The notes beneath the pieces were generated by a model. The model had not been told where the DNA came from. It saw only the letters and a program-made list of their open reading frames with translations, and searched no databases. 64,000 nucleotides of DNA from Abyssalbus ytuae (GTDB taxonomy: Bacteria > Bacteroidota > Bacteroidia > Flavobacteriales > Flavobacteriaceae): contig NZ_CP094358.1 of the NCBI RefSeq assembly GCF_022807975.1, positions 3,410,001-3,474,000 on the forward strand, written 5' to 3'. A program made the position numbers and the translations under genes. Each line of letters begins with the position of its first letter. Position 1 is the stretch's first letter. Shown piece by piece: positions 1 through 7,586 of the stretch.

Positions 1-316
1 AAACAATGCCGATATAAAATGGGACAGGGTTTCCAGCAAAGTAAAAATACATTTGTACCGAATTATACAGGAGGCATTGCAAAACATAAATAAACATGCT
101 CATGCAACTAAAGTAAGGGTTAAACTCCTGGAAAATAAAAAATCTATACATTTGGAAATTGTGGATAATGGAGTGGGGTTTAAAGTAGACAAAACAAAAG
201 GTGGTATTGGCCTTAAAAATATAGAAACACGGGTTTTGGAAGTATCTGGGAAAATAAATATTACAAGTGAAAAAAATAAAGGAACTACAATGACAATAAA
301 TGTTCCTTTACAATAA
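1..316 (+). CDS. sensor histidine kinase, C-terminal part (cut by window start)
   Basis: The reading frame is open from base 2, so only about 105 C-terminal residues are present. They form the end of a HATPase_c domain: an N-box (EALQNINKHA), a G1 box (DNGVGF) and a G2 box (GIGLKNI). The spacing and the QEALQNINKHAHA sequence are those of the NarX/LytS-type (HisKA_3) kinases that pair with LuxR-type regulators. The next gene, 9 bp downstream, is such a regulator, so the pair is probably one two-component system. The histidine-bearing and sensor domains lie outside the window, so the signal cannot be inferred. Confidence 0.9.
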   Translation, partial: NNADIKWDRVSSKVKIHLYRIIQEALQNINKHAHATKVRVKLLENKKSIHLEIVDNGVGFKVDKTKGGIGLKNIETRVLEVSGKINITSEKNKGTTMTINVPLQ

Positions 317-325
317 ATCAAAATA

Positions 326-1003
326 ATGGAAAACATAGTTAGAATTTTAATGATCGATGACCATCCCATGATCATCGAAGGTTATCAAAACACTTTGTTG
401 GGAAATAAAAAAGAAGGAAATTATGAACTGGACATAAGTATAGCAAATACATGTGACCAGGCATTTGAAAAAATAAAAAGCTCCGCCTCATCTGCCACTC
501 CGTTCGATGTTTTGTTTATAGACATAAATTTACCACCGTCCTCTAACGGTACCATTACCTCGGGGGTAGATTTAGCAGTACATGCAAAACGTTTATTGCC
601 GGATGCAAAAATTATTATCCTTACTATGCACAATGAAGATTTTCGTATTCACAATGTGTTAAAAAATGCCGATCCGGATGGGTTTTTGATAAAGAGTGAT
701 TTAACTTCTGAAGAATTGATTTTAGCCTTCAATTCCATAATGTCCGGTACACCCTATTATAGCTCAACGGTAAATAACCATTTCAGAAAACGCATAAAAA
801 ATAACTTTACCCTCGATGAAAAAAATATAAAAATATTATATCACTTATCCCGGGGAGTAAAAACCAAAAACCTTACCAATTATATAGGGCTGTCATTAAG
901 TGCTATTGAAAAACGAAAAAGCCAGATAAAAGAACTGTTTGATATAGCCGAAGGTGATGATGAAGCACTACTCGGTGAAGCCCGTAAAAGAGGATTTATA
1001 TAA
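326..1003 (+). CDS. NarL/LuxR-type response regulator
   Basis: This 225-residue protein has an N-terminal receiver domain with the acidic pair D11/D12, the probable phosphoacceptor D66 (LFIDINLP), the switch threonine T100 and the conserved lysine K123 (LIKSD). A LuxR-like helix-turn-helix fills about residues 163-207 (LSRGVKTKNLTNYIGLS...IEKRKSQIKELF). It is somewhat degenerate compared with the usual GxxNKEIAxxL signature. It follows the kinase end by 9 bp and is presumably its partner. The receiver carries a longer loop after the phosphoacceptor (PPSSNGTITSGVD) than usual. Target genes are unknown. Confidence 0.88.
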   Translation: MENIVRILMIDDHPMIIEGYQNTLLGNKKEGNYELDISIANTCDQAFEKIKSSASSATPFDVLFIDINLPPSSNGTITSGVDLAVHAKRLLPDAKIIILTMHNEDFRIHNVLKNADPDGFLIKSDLTSEELILAFNSIMSGTPYYSSTVNNHFRKRIKNNFTLDEKNIKILYHLSRGVKTKNLTNYIGLSLSAIEKRKSQIKELFDIAEGDDEALLGEARKRGFI

Positions 1004-1011
1004 TATTCAAA

Positions 1012-1049
1012 AAAAATGTTAAAGTATGAGGTTTAACCGTAACATTTTT
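1012..1049 (+). terminator. hairpin after the response regulator gene
   Basis: AAAAATGTTA at 1012-1021 pairs with TAACATTTTT at 1040-1049, starting 8 bp after the stop codon. The stem is AT-rich and the 3' arm is itself T-rich, so it is a plausible but weak intrinsic terminator. Confidence 0.45.
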
Positions 1050-1085
1050 GATTTGTTAAAATAAAGGTTATAAATATTTTATACA

Positions 1086-1093
1086 TACTTTTG
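1086..1093 (+). promoter_or_regulatory. -7 element in front of structured RNA copy 1
   Basis: TACTTTTG fits the Bacteroidota -7 consensus TAnnTTTG and lies about 10 bp before the start of the RNA's closing stem. No clear -33 TTTG is found at the right distance. Confidence 0.4.
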
Positions 1094-1101
1094 AATTAGA
1101 T

Positions 1102-1296
1102 AAAAAACTGAGTTTGAAAAGAAACTAAGATTAAGATTTAGTAAAACGCATTACCTTAAATTAGTTTGAGAACAGGTTTAAGATGCAAATCTTTAAAATG
1201 AGTTTTTAGTTTCTTTAAAAAGTCAAATGGTGTTAATTCTCTTCAAGCCTATTCGTAAATCCATTATGACTTAGGGGGGCAAACTCAGTTTTTTTA
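1102..1296 (+). ncRNA. structured RNA, copy 1 of a tandem pair (6S-like candidate)
   Basis: AAAAACTGAGTTTG at 1103-1116 pairs perfectly with CAAACTCAGTTTTT at 1280-1293, closing a roughly 190-nt element and running into a T-tract that would end transcription on the plus strand. Inside, GAACAGGTTTAAG (1170-1182) pairs with CTTCAAGCCTATTC (1241-1254) with one mismatch and one bulge, and AAAGAAACTAA (1118-1128) can pair with TTAGTTTCTTT (1206-1216). The last two helices cross, so they are a pseudoknot or alternative folds. Nothing in it looks coding. Length and rod shape recall 6S RNA, and flavobacteria have a described 6S-Flavo family, but I cannot confirm identity from sequence alone. Confidence 0.7.
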
Positions 1297-1333
1297 TTTT
1301 GAATTAGCACAGCTAACAGGTTAAAGTTAAAAT

Positions 1334-1358
1334 AAAATTACGGGTTTTCCGTAATTTT
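1334..1358 (+). terminator. intrinsic terminator between the two structured RNAs
   Basis: AAAATTACGG (1334-1343) and CCGTAATTTT (1349-1358) form a 10-bp stem with a 5-nt loop, followed by more T residues. It separates RNA copy 1 from the promoter region of copy 2, which supports two independent transcripts. Confidence 0.65.
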
Positions 1359-1411
1359 TTTATGTCCTATCAACTTTACTATAAAAAGTAGATTATATAT
1401 TTTTACAAATA

Positions 1412-1596
1412 TAAAACTGAGTTTGAGAGAAGCTAAAATTTTTCAAAAGCACATCCTAAAGTAGTTTGAGAACAGGTTTAAGATGCAATCCTTATTAATA
1501 TTAAGAATTAGTTTTAGTTTCTTTGGTCATTTGTTTTTATTCTCTTCAAGCCTATTCAATAACAAATGACCTAGGGGGACAAACTCAGTTTTTTTA
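1412..1596 (+). ncRNA. structured RNA, copy 2 of a tandem pair (6S-like candidate)
   Basis: Paralogue of the element at 1102-1296. Closing stem: AAAACTGAGTTTG (1413-1425) with CAAACTCAGTTTT (1580-1592), then a T-tract. The internal helix GAACAGGTTTAAG (1470-1482) with CTTCAAGCCTATTC (1544-1557) is identical to copy 1. The third helix, AGAGAAGCTAA (1426-1436) with TTAGTTTCTTT (1514-1524), has a changed 5' arm that still pairs throughout using G-U pairs, which argues that the helix is real. Loops differ freely between copies while the paired blocks stay constant. A weak -7-like TATATTTT sits at 1396-1403. Confidence 0.7.
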
Positions 1597-1667
1597 TTGT
1601 ATACAAGTTCGTTTTTTCTTATACTCCTTTTTGTTCGAATACTCTATTTAACTGCTTCAATTTTTTG

Positions 1668-1675
1668 TAGCTTTG
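1668..1675 (+). promoter_or_regulatory. -7 element of the idi operon
   Basis: TAGCTTTG matches TAnnTTTG exactly and lies 18 bp before the ATG chosen for idi. The TTG inside this element is an in-frame possible start codon, but it would lie upstream of the transcription start, so the ATG at 1694 is preferred. Confidence 0.45.
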
Positions 1676-1693
1676 TATGGCTATTTTAATAAG

Positions 1694-2233
1694 ATGGAAG
1701 AAGAAAAAGTAATTTTAGTTAATGAAAAAAACGAACAAATTGGTGTAATGGGAAAAATGGAAGCCCATGAAAAAGCTTTACTCCACAGGGCATTTTCCGT
1801 GTTTGTTTTCAATAATAAAGGAGAAACATTACTCCAAAAAAGAGCATTACACAAATATCATTCTCCGGGATTATGGACCAATACATGCTGCAGCCATCAA
1901 AAGGAAGGTGAAAGTAATATAGAAGCAGGAAAAAGAAGATTAATGGAAGAAATGGGATTTACAACCTCCCTTGAAGAATCCGTTTCCTTTATTTATAAAG
2001 CACCTTTTGATAATGGATTGACGGAGCATGAATATGATCATGTTTTAACAGGGAGATTTGAAGGTGAACCTAATATAAACCCAGATGAGGTGGTAGAGTG
2101 GAAATGGATGAATCTGGAAGATATTAAAAATGATATCGGTTTGCAGCCCCATATCTATACTGAGTGGTTTAAAATTATTTTTGATAATTTTTATAATCAT
2201 TTAAAAAAACAATCGGATGAAAGTAAAAGTTAG
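1694..2233 (+). CDS. idi: isopentenyl-diphosphate delta-isomerase, type 1
   Basis: The 179-residue Nudix-fold enzyme interconverts isopentenyl and dimethylallyl diphosphate for isoprenoid synthesis in the cytoplasm. The catalytic cysteine is in TNTCCSH (C65/C66, metal-binding H68), the catalytic glutamate in EHEYDHVL (E111/E113), and a degenerate Nudix box (IEAGKRRLMEEMG) follows the cysteine. Length agrees with bacterial type 1 enzymes. The ATG at 1694 gives the family-typical N-terminus MEEEKVILVNEKNEQIG and follows a -7 element at a plausible distance. The 3' end overlaps the next gene by 17 bp, so the two are translationally coupled. Confidence 0.93.
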   Translation: MEEEKVILVNEKNEQIGVMGKMEAHEKALLHRAFSVFVFNNKGETLLQKRALHKYHSPGLWTNTCCSHQKEGESNIEAGKRRLMEEMGFTTSLEESVSFIYKAPFDNGLTEHEYDHVLTGRFEGEPNINPDEVVEWKWMNLEDIKNDIGLQPHIYTEWFKIIFDNFYNHLKKQSDESKS

Positions 2234-2627
2234 CAGGAAAGCTCATTTTAATGCTGCTCACAGATTGTATAATAATAAGTGGGACTTAGATAAAAACACT
2301 GCTGTGTTTGGTAAATGTAATAACCCTAATTTTCACGGGCATAATTATGAATTAATAGTGAGTGTAACAGGGCATATCCATCCTGAAACCGGATATGTGA
2401 TGGACATGAAAGAACTTAAGGAACTTATTTATAATGAAATAGAGCAGGTATTTGATCATAAAAATCTGAATCTGGATGTGGATGAATTCAAAAACCTTAA
2501 TCCAACTGCCGAAAATATAGCTGTAGTTATATGGAATAAGTTGAGGCCATATATAGCTGAAGAAAATGAGCTTGAAGTGGTTTTATTCGAAACACCCCGT
2601 AATTTTGTAACATATACAGGTGTTTAA
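2217..2627 (+). CDS. 6-pyruvoyl-tetrahydropterin synthase / 6-carboxytetrahydropterin synthase family protein
   Basis: A 136-residue single-domain T-fold enzyme. The zinc ligands are visible as H15 (AAHR) and H40/H42 (NFHGHNY), with the catalytic cysteine C34 in FGKCNNPNFHGHNY and a conserved D80-H81 pair. Members act on dihydroneopterin triphosphate, giving either 6-pyruvoyltetrahydropterin or, as QueD, 6-carboxytetrahydropterin for queuosine. The longer first loop (AHRLYNNKWDLDKN...FGKC) resembles the PTPS-like subgroup common in Bacteroidota. No other queuosine gene is nearby, so the exact product is not settled. It overlaps idi by 17 bp and is followed directly by the peroxiredoxin gene. 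Confidence 0.85.
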   Translation: MKVKVSRKAHFNAAHRLYNNKWDLDKNTAVFGKCNNPNFHGHNYELIVSVTGHIHPETGYVMDMKELKELIYNEIEQVFDHKNLNLDVDEFKNLNPTAENIAVVIWNKLRPYIAEENELEVVLFETPRNFVTYTGV

Positions 2628-3086
2628 ATGAGTTTACAACCGGGAAATACAATACCGTTTTTCAGGCTTAAGGATCAAAACGGCAAAGAATTTGACATTT
2701 CTTCTTTAATAGGAAAACAACCTTTTGTAATATATTTTTATCCTAAAGATTTTACACCAGGCTGCGTAAAAGAAGCCTGTAGTTTTAGAGATAATTATGA
2801 AACCTTCAAGGAAATGGGTGCCGAAGTGATCGGAATCAGTTCGGATTCTGAAAACAAACACCAAAAATTTTCAACAACCTATAATTTACCTTTCACTTTA
2901 CTTTCAGATCCCCGCAATAAAGTCCGGGAACTTTTTGGGGTAAAGAAAAATCTTTTCGGTTTGCTTCCTGGCAGGGAAACATACGTATGTAACAGCGAAG
3001 GAAAAGTAATGATGGTATTTAATAGTGTTAAATCGGCCGCACATATAGAAAAAGCATTAACCATATTAAAAAATATAAAAAAATGA
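2628..3086 (+). CDS. peroxiredoxin, BCP/PrxQ type
   Basis: The 152-residue AhpC/TSA-fold protein has the PrxQ signature FTPGCVKEACSFRD, with peroxidatic C46 and a second cysteine C51 five residues on, the arrangement of atypical two-cysteine bacterioferritin comigratory proteins. It reduces hydrogen peroxide and organic hydroperoxides using thioredoxin. There is no signal peptide, so it should be cytoplasmic. The start codon follows the preceding stop without a gap, and the stop overlaps the manA start by 4 bp (ATGA), which points to one operon. Confidence 0.92.
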   Translation: MSLQPGNTIPFFRLKDQNGKEFDISSLIGKQPFVIYFYPKDFTPGCVKEACSFRDNYETFKEMGAEVIGISSDSENKHQKFSTTYNLPFTLLSDPRNKVRELFGVKKNLFGLLPGRETYVCNSEGKVMMVFNSVKSAAHIEKALTILKNIKK

Positions 3087-4051
3087 ATTTATATCCTCTA
3101 AAATTTAAACCAATATACAAAGAACGCATTTGGGGAGGGACCAAGTTAAACAGCGAATTAAATAAAGATGCAGAAGGAGATTTAATAGGAGAAAGTTGGG
3201 AACTTTCTGATGTTAAAGGTGATGTGTCAATAATTTCTAATGGAAATTTACAAGGAAGATCATTAGAAGAAGTCATACAGCAAAGCAAAGAAGAATTATT
3301 AGGAAAAAGTGTGGTAGAGAGGTTTGGGAACAAGTTTCCCGTTCTTATAAAATTCATTGATGCTAAACAGGACCTTTCCATTCAATTACATCCTCATGAT
3401 GACCTGGCCATGAAAAGACATAATTCCTTTGGAAAGACCGAAATGTGGTACATCATGCAAGCTGATCCCGGAGCCAAACTAATAGTAGGATTTAATAAAG
3501 ATGTTAGCAAGGAAGAATACGTACAACATCTGCAGGGCGGTACTCTTCTGGATATTTTAAATTATGAGACTGTAAAAGAAGGAGATACTTTTTTTATCAA
3601 TACCGGAAAAATTCACGCTATAGGTGCAGGTGTATTATTAGCCGAAATACAGCAGACATCCGATATAACTTACCGGGTGTACGATTTTAACAGGAAGGAT
3701 AAAGACGGAAATACCCGCGAACTTCATACCGAACTGGCTGTCGATGCAATTGATTATAAAAAGAAAGATGATTTCAAGGTAAAATATGAAGCTACTAAGA
3801 ATAAACACAATAATATGGTAGCATGTAAATATTTTACCACTAACTACCTTGATATAAATGGTAAACTAACTGTTAACCTGGAAGAAAGAGATTCCTTTAC
3901 CATCTATATGTGTGTAAGTGGTTCGGCACAAATAGATACCTCAAACGGAAGTGAAACCATACAAAGAGGGGAAACAATATTGATACCTGCTGCTATTAAA
4001 AATTTAGATATTAAAGCAGGTTCAGCTAAATTATTGGAAGTTTATATTTAA
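3083..4051 (+). CDS. manA: mannose-6-phosphate isomerase, class I
   Basis: A 322-residue cupin-type zinc enzyme converting mannose 6-phosphate and fructose 6-phosphate, supplying GDP-mannose or allowing mannose use. Metal ligands appear in IQLHPHDD (Q101, H103), KTEMW (E120) and GKIHAIGAG (H178), and the C-terminal half has the second cupin (RGETILIPAAIKN). The length fits the short class I enzymes of Bacteroidota and Firmicutes rather than the roughly 390-residue E. coli form. Its start overlaps the peroxiredoxin stop. Confidence 0.93.
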   Translation: MNLYPLKFKPIYKERIWGGTKLNSELNKDAEGDLIGESWELSDVKGDVSIISNGNLQGRSLEEVIQQSKEELLGKSVVERFGNKFPVLIKFIDAKQDLSIQLHPHDDLAMKRHNSFGKTEMWYIMQADPGAKLIVGFNKDVSKEEYVQHLQGGTLLDILNYETVKEGDTFFINTGKIHAIGAGVLLAEIQQTSDITYRVYDFNRKDKDGNTRELHTELAVDAIDYKKKDDFKVKYEATKNKHNNMVACKYFTTNYLDINGKLTVNLEERDSFTIYMCVSGSAQIDTSNGSETIQRGETILIPAAIKNLDIKAGSAKLLEVYI

Positions 4052-4075
4052 ATTTACATAAAAACAAAAACACAC

Positions 4076-4345
4076 ATGGCTAGTATAAGAGATTTAAAAA
4101 AAGATATAAATAACGCTTTTGGAGAAATAATAGAAGCAGTATATGTATGGGAACTTGCCTCGGGGAAAAAGAATTCAAAAGAAGGAAATGCTATCATAGA
4201 TGATGCTATAAGTGCTTTTGACGAGCTTATTACCAAGATAAACAACAGAAAAGTTAAAGACAGAAGTAAACATTTAATATCTGTAAATAAGGAGTTTGAA
4301 GAAAAGGCCACAGCATTAATTGAAAGGCTGAACAAATTAGATTAA
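4076..4345 (+). CDS. small conserved hypothetical protein, alpha-helical
   Basis: An 89-residue acidic and lysine-rich protein (MASIRDLKKDINNAFGEIIE) predicted to be entirely helical, with no signal peptide, membrane segment or recognisable catalytic motif. Two amphipathic helices could form a hairpin. It lies 24 bp after manA and may be the last gene of that operon. I do not recognise a named family and assign no function. Confidence 0.7.
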   Translation: MASIRDLKKDINNAFGEIIEAVYVWELASGKKNSKEGNAIIDDAISAFDELITKINNRKVKDRSKHLISVNKEFEEKATALIERLNKLD

Positions 4346-4362
4346 AAAAAAACTTCAAAATA

Positions 4363-4393
4363 TTTGTAAATATTAAATTCAATCTTAAATTTG
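4363..4393 (+). promoter_or_regulatory. consensus Bacteroidota promoter for tRNA-Thr
   Basis: TTTG at 4363-4366 and TAAATTTG at 4386-4393 are separated by exactly 19 bp, the TTTG-N19-TAnnTTTG arrangement of the Bacteroidota primary sigma factor. The expected start point near 4400 is about 20 bp before the mature tRNA. Confidence 0.75.
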
Positions 4394-4421
4394 CACCCGC
4401 CTTACAATAGTAAGGCATAAG

Positions 4422-4495
4422 GCCGGCATAGCTCAGTTGGCCAGAGCACGTGATTTGTAATCTCGGGGTCGTGGGTTCGAATCCCTCTGCCGGCT
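4422..4495 (+). tRNA. tRNA-Thr (anticodon TGT)
   Basis: A 74-nt cloverleaf: acceptor arm GCCGGCA (4422-4428) with TGCCGGC (4488-4494), D arm with GCTCAGTTGG, anticodon loop TTTGTAA giving TGT, and T arm GTGGGTTCGAATCCC. The discriminator base is T4495. CCA is not encoded. One T-T mismatch is present in the anticodon stem. Confidence 0.96.
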
Positions 4496-4496
4496 C

Positions 4497-4527
4497 AAAA
4501 AGCTTCCTCATTTCAGGAAGCTTTTTT
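4497..4527 (+). terminator. intrinsic terminator after tRNA-Thr
   Basis: AAAAAGCTTCCT and AGGAAGCTTTTTT form a stem of about 12 bp followed by T residues, starting 2 nt after the tRNA. Confidence 0.85.
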
Positions 4528-4676
4528 GTTTTAAATTATTCGCTAGAAGTATATTAGAATTATTATTTCCGTATATAATTTAAACCATACAGAAATTTAA
4601 AAGTAATTTTTCCGGTATATCTTTAAAAACTTAAACAGCAGTCAGCTCAGATTATTAAGAACAGGTATTTTTATGT

Positions 4677-4970
4677 TTATCGAAGGATGAGTTCTTTTAC
4701 CAGCTCTTTTCCCAGTTCTTCATTTATCATCTTTATAATTTTTTCTTTTCCGTAGCTTAGTTCTTCTCTCAAAACAGAAGAAGATAAAGAAACATATAAA
4801 GTTGTATTTTTTAATTGTACATCAGCAGTATAATTATTTACGCCTTTGCCCATTAAATTTACCCATGCTTCCCTCACGTTCACCCTATCTATTCCTTTTT
4901 CAAGTTTATTCTCATGAATAAACTCTTTCAGGGCATCACTTAAAGAAATATGTTCGTTATGTCGTGGCAT
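4677..4970 (-). CDS. DUF721 (DciA-like) domain protein
   Basis: A 97-residue protein with the DUF721 pattern: an N-terminal helix (SLSDALKEFIHENKLEKGID), a central AWVNLMGKGVNNYTADVQLKNTTLYVSL core and a C-terminal LREELSYGKEKIIKMINEELG. The family includes DciA, a helicase loader or operator in bacteria lacking DnaC, and its genes are often near recF, as here (44 bp downstream of recF on the same strand). The domain assignment is fairly firm; a replication role is inferred from family and neighbour. Confidence 0.85.
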   Translation of the reverse strand: MPRHNEHISLSDALKEFIHENKLEKGIDRVNVREAWVNLMGKGVNNYTADVQLKNTTLYVSLSSSVLREELSYGKEKIIKMINEELGKELVKELILR

Positions 4971-5013
4971 GAGTATTATTAATTTTTACAAAGGTAATAC
5001 CTAATTTATTAAA

Positions 5014-6093
5014 CTACAGTTGAAACATTTTGAAACTTAAGCCGGTTTCTTTTATAACGCTTTCAGTCCTGCCGGCATGTGTATCACTGATAAAAATTTG
5101 CCCGAACCCCTCTTCGTTTACTAATTTTATAATTTGTGCTACCCGGCTCTCATCTAATTTATCAAAAATATCATCCAGTAGAAGAATGGGGGTTACACCT
5201 GCCTGCTCCTTTATAAAGTCAAATTGAGCAAGTTTTAAAGCTATTAAAAAGGATTTTTGTTGTCCCTGGCTTCCAAATTTCTTTACAGGGTAATTTTCTA
5301 TTTCAAAATTCAGGTCGTCTTTATGAATACCTACAGATGTATACTGTAAAGCTTTGTCTTTATTTATATTTTGTTCCAGCAGCGTTTTTAAATCATTTTC
5401 AAATAAATGGCTTTCATATACAAGGTCTACATTTTCTTTTCCTCCGGATATAGATTCATACCTTTTTTTAAAAATAGGAATAAACAGTTCGAGAAAGTCT
5501 TTCCGGGCTTTAAAAACATAATAGCCAAAGTCATTTAACTGCTCATTGTATATGGAAAGCGTTTCGGGGTCAAAAGTATTGTTTAAAGCAAAATATTTTA
5601 ATAAAGAGTTACGTTGCGAAACAGTTTTGTTGTAATTAATAAGGTTTTTTAAATATACTTTGTCGCTTTGCGATATAACACTGTCAATAAATTTTCTTCT
5701 TGTTTCGCTTCCCTCAATTATAAGATCCCTGTCTGCCGGCGAAATGATAACCAGGGGTAAAAAACCTATATGGTCCGAAAACTTCTCGTAGGCCTTCCCA
5801 TTTCTTTTAATTACCTTTTTCTGTCCCTTTTTTAAACTGCAAATTATTTTTTCATTCCTCTCATTTTTTTCAAAATCGCCGTCAATCACAAAAAAGTTTT
5901 CATTGTGTTTAATATTTTGTGTGGCAACGGGGTTAAAATAACTCTTTCCAAATGACAAATGATAAACAGCATCCAGTACATTTGTTTTGCCTACACCGTT
6001 ATTGCCGGTAAGGCAATTTATTTTAGGATTAAATTCAAAAGTTTCAGAAGAAAAGTTCTTGTAATTAATAAGCGATATTTTTTTTAAAAACAT
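5014..6093 (-). CDS. recF: DNA replication and repair protein RecF
   Basis: A 359-residue SMC-like ATPase that loads RecA at single-strand gaps together with RecO and RecR. It has a Walker A motif at residues 30-37 (GNNGVGKT), the family N-terminus ([14 protein letters not shown]), an ABC-type signature region ([18 protein letters not shown]) and Walker B ([13 protein letters not shown]). Length is normal. It is transcribed divergently from the TPR gene, with about 130 bp between them, and followed by the DUF721 gene. Confidence 0.95.
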   Translation of the reverse strand: MFLKKISLINYKNFSSETFEFNPKINCLTGNNGVGKTNVLDAVYHLSFGKSYFNPVATQNIKHNENFFVIDGDFEKNERNEKIICSLKKGQKKVIKRNGKAYEKFSDHIGFLPLVIISPADRDLIIEGSETRRKFIDSVISQSDKVYLKNLINYNKTVSQRNSLLKYFALNNTFDPETLSIYNEQLNDFGYYVFKARKDFLELFIPIFKKRYESISGGKENVDLVYESHLFENDLKTLLEQNINKDKALQYTSVGIHKDDLNFEIENYPVKKFGSQGQQKSFLIALKLAQFDFIKEQAGVTPILLLDDIFDKLDESRVAQIIKLVNEEGFGQIFISDTHAGRTESVIKETGLSFKMFQL

Positions 6094-6194
6094 ATTCTGT
6101 TACGGCATTAAATTCTGTCTTTCAATGTGCTAAAATAAGAGTAAAATATTCAAAATTATCAAATAAAATGTCTTTCCTTTTGGAATAAAAATTT

Positions 6195-6202
6195 TATTTT
6201 TG
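6195..6202 (+). promoter_or_regulatory. -7 element for the TPR protein and ribH
   Basis: TATTTTTG matches TAnnTTTG and lies 24 bp before the ATG at 6227. The in-frame TTG inside it is too close to the transcription start to be the initiation codon. Confidence 0.4.
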
Positions 6203-6226
6203 CGGGGCTTAAATAAAAGGAATAAA

Positions 6227-6994
6227 ATGGCAACTTATAAAAAAAGAGGTTACAAACCACAAACCAAAAAAGAAGCTGAACATATTGAAGAGACCGAAAG
6301 CACTACAGCTGAGGTATTTAGCACTTTAGATGAGAAGGCATCGAAGACAGAAGAGTGGGTAGCCGGAAACCAAAAATATATTTTAGGAGTGATTGGTGCA
6401 GCAGTTTTGGTTGTATTGGCATATTTAGGATATCAGCAGTTCATTGTATCACCTGCAGAAGAAGAAGCATCCAATGAAATGTTTTTTGCACAGCAGTACT
6501 TTGATGAAGCCGTTAACAGTACAGATAAAGATTCATTGTTTACCCTGGCATTAAACGGGGCAGAAGGCAAATACGGTTTATTGGATATTATTGATAAGTA
6601 CAGTGGCACAAAGGCGGCAAATCTGGCCAACTACAGTGCGGGAATGGCATATTTAAATATGAACGACTACGAAAATGCCATCACTTATCTTCAGAACTTT
6701 AAATCGGAAGACTTAATTTTGGGAGCCCTTGCAAAAGGTGGAATAGGCGATGCTTTTTCACAATTAGGACAATTGGAAGACGCATTAGAATACTACGAAA
6801 AAGCCTTTCAGTACAGCGACAATAATTTTACTACTCCTAAATTTCTATTAAAAGCAGGTATAGCTGCTATGGAGTTAGGCCAAAATGATAAAGCTGTTAA
6901 ATACTTTCAAAGAATAAAAGACGAATATTCTACTTCTGAAGAAGGAAGGACCATAGATATTTATTTAGGGAAAGCCGAAAACACTAAACAGTAA
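6227..6994 (+). CDS. membrane-anchored tetratricopeptide repeat protein
   Basis: About 255 residues: a charged N-terminal cytoplasmic segment (MATYKKRGYKPQTK), one transmembrane helix (YILGVIGAAVLVVLAYLGY, near residues 50-70) and then TPR-like helices (NYSAGMAYLNMNDYENAITYLQ; GDAFSQLGQLEDALEYYEKAF; LLKAGIAAMELGQNDKAVKYF). The topology resembles YfgM/BamD-like anchored TPR proteins that bind other envelope proteins. The ATG at 6227 is preferred because the upstream TTG lies in the promoter. It overlaps the ribH start by one base (TAATG). The partner is not known. Confidence 0.85.
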   Translation: MATYKKRGYKPQTKKEAEHIEETESTTAEVFSTLDEKASKTEEWVAGNQKYILGVIGAAVLVVLAYLGYQQFIVSPAEEEASNEMFFAQQYFDEAVNSTDKDSLFTLALNGAEGKYGLLDIIDKYSGTKAANLANYSAGMAYLNMNDYENAITYLQNFKSEDLILGALAKGGIGDAFSQLGQLEDALEYYEKAFQYSDNNFTTPKFLLKAGIAAMELGQNDKAVKYFQRIKDEYSTSEEGRTIDIYLGKAENTKQ

Positions 6995-7476
6995 TGGCTA
7001 CTGAAAATAAAAACTTATCTCATTACGATAAAGCTACAATCCCAAATGCGAAGAATTTTCGGTTTGGGATTGTTGTTTCCGAATGGAACAGCAATATAAC
7101 CCATAACCTGTTTAAAGGAGCTAAAGAAGCACTTTTAGACTGTGGAGCCATTGAAAAAAACATCATAAAGTGGGATGTTCCCGGGAGTTTCGAACTTGTT
7201 TTCGGGGCAAAAAAAATGATTGAAAACCAAAATGTAGATGCCGTTATTGCCATTGGCAGTGTAATTCAGGGCGAAACAAAACATTTTGATTTTGTGTGCA
7301 GTGCCACGGCCCAAGGTATAAAAGACCTTAACGTACAACACAACACCCCGGTTATATTTTGTGTTCTTACCGATAATACCATGCAGCAGGCCATAGAAAG
7401 GAGCGGTGGTAAACACGGCAACAAAGGCACCGAAGCTGCCATAGCCGCCATTAAAATGGCTGCATTAGGAAAATAA
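6994..7476 (+). CDS. ribH: 6,7-dimethyl-8-ribityllumazine synthase
   Basis: A 160-residue enzyme catalysing the penultimate step of riboflavin synthesis, condensing 5-amino-6-ribitylaminouracil with dihydroxybutanone phosphate. Family motifs are FGIVVSEWN near the N-terminus, PGSFEL, and GSVIQGETKHFDFV with the catalytic histidine. The C-terminal GNKGTEAAIAAIKM is also typical. It forms large oligomeric shells in other bacteria. It is coupled to the TPR gene by a one-base overlap; that pairing is frequent in flavobacteria. Confidence 0.95.
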   Translation: MATENKNLSHYDKATIPNAKNFRFGIVVSEWNSNITHNLFKGAKEALLDCGAIEKNIIKWDVPGSFELVFGAKKMIENQNVDAVIAIGSVIQGETKHFDFVCSATAQGIKDLNVQHNTPVIFCVLTDNTMQQAIERSGGKHGNKGTEAAIAAIKMAALGK

Positions 7477-7586
7477 ACTCTCTTACTATTATTTTTCATT
7501 TTCCGGTTGTTAACATTTTTTAGCACATAATGCCCTTTATTCTATATCATTTTGAGTAATTTTGATTGAATTAAGATTATTTTGTT

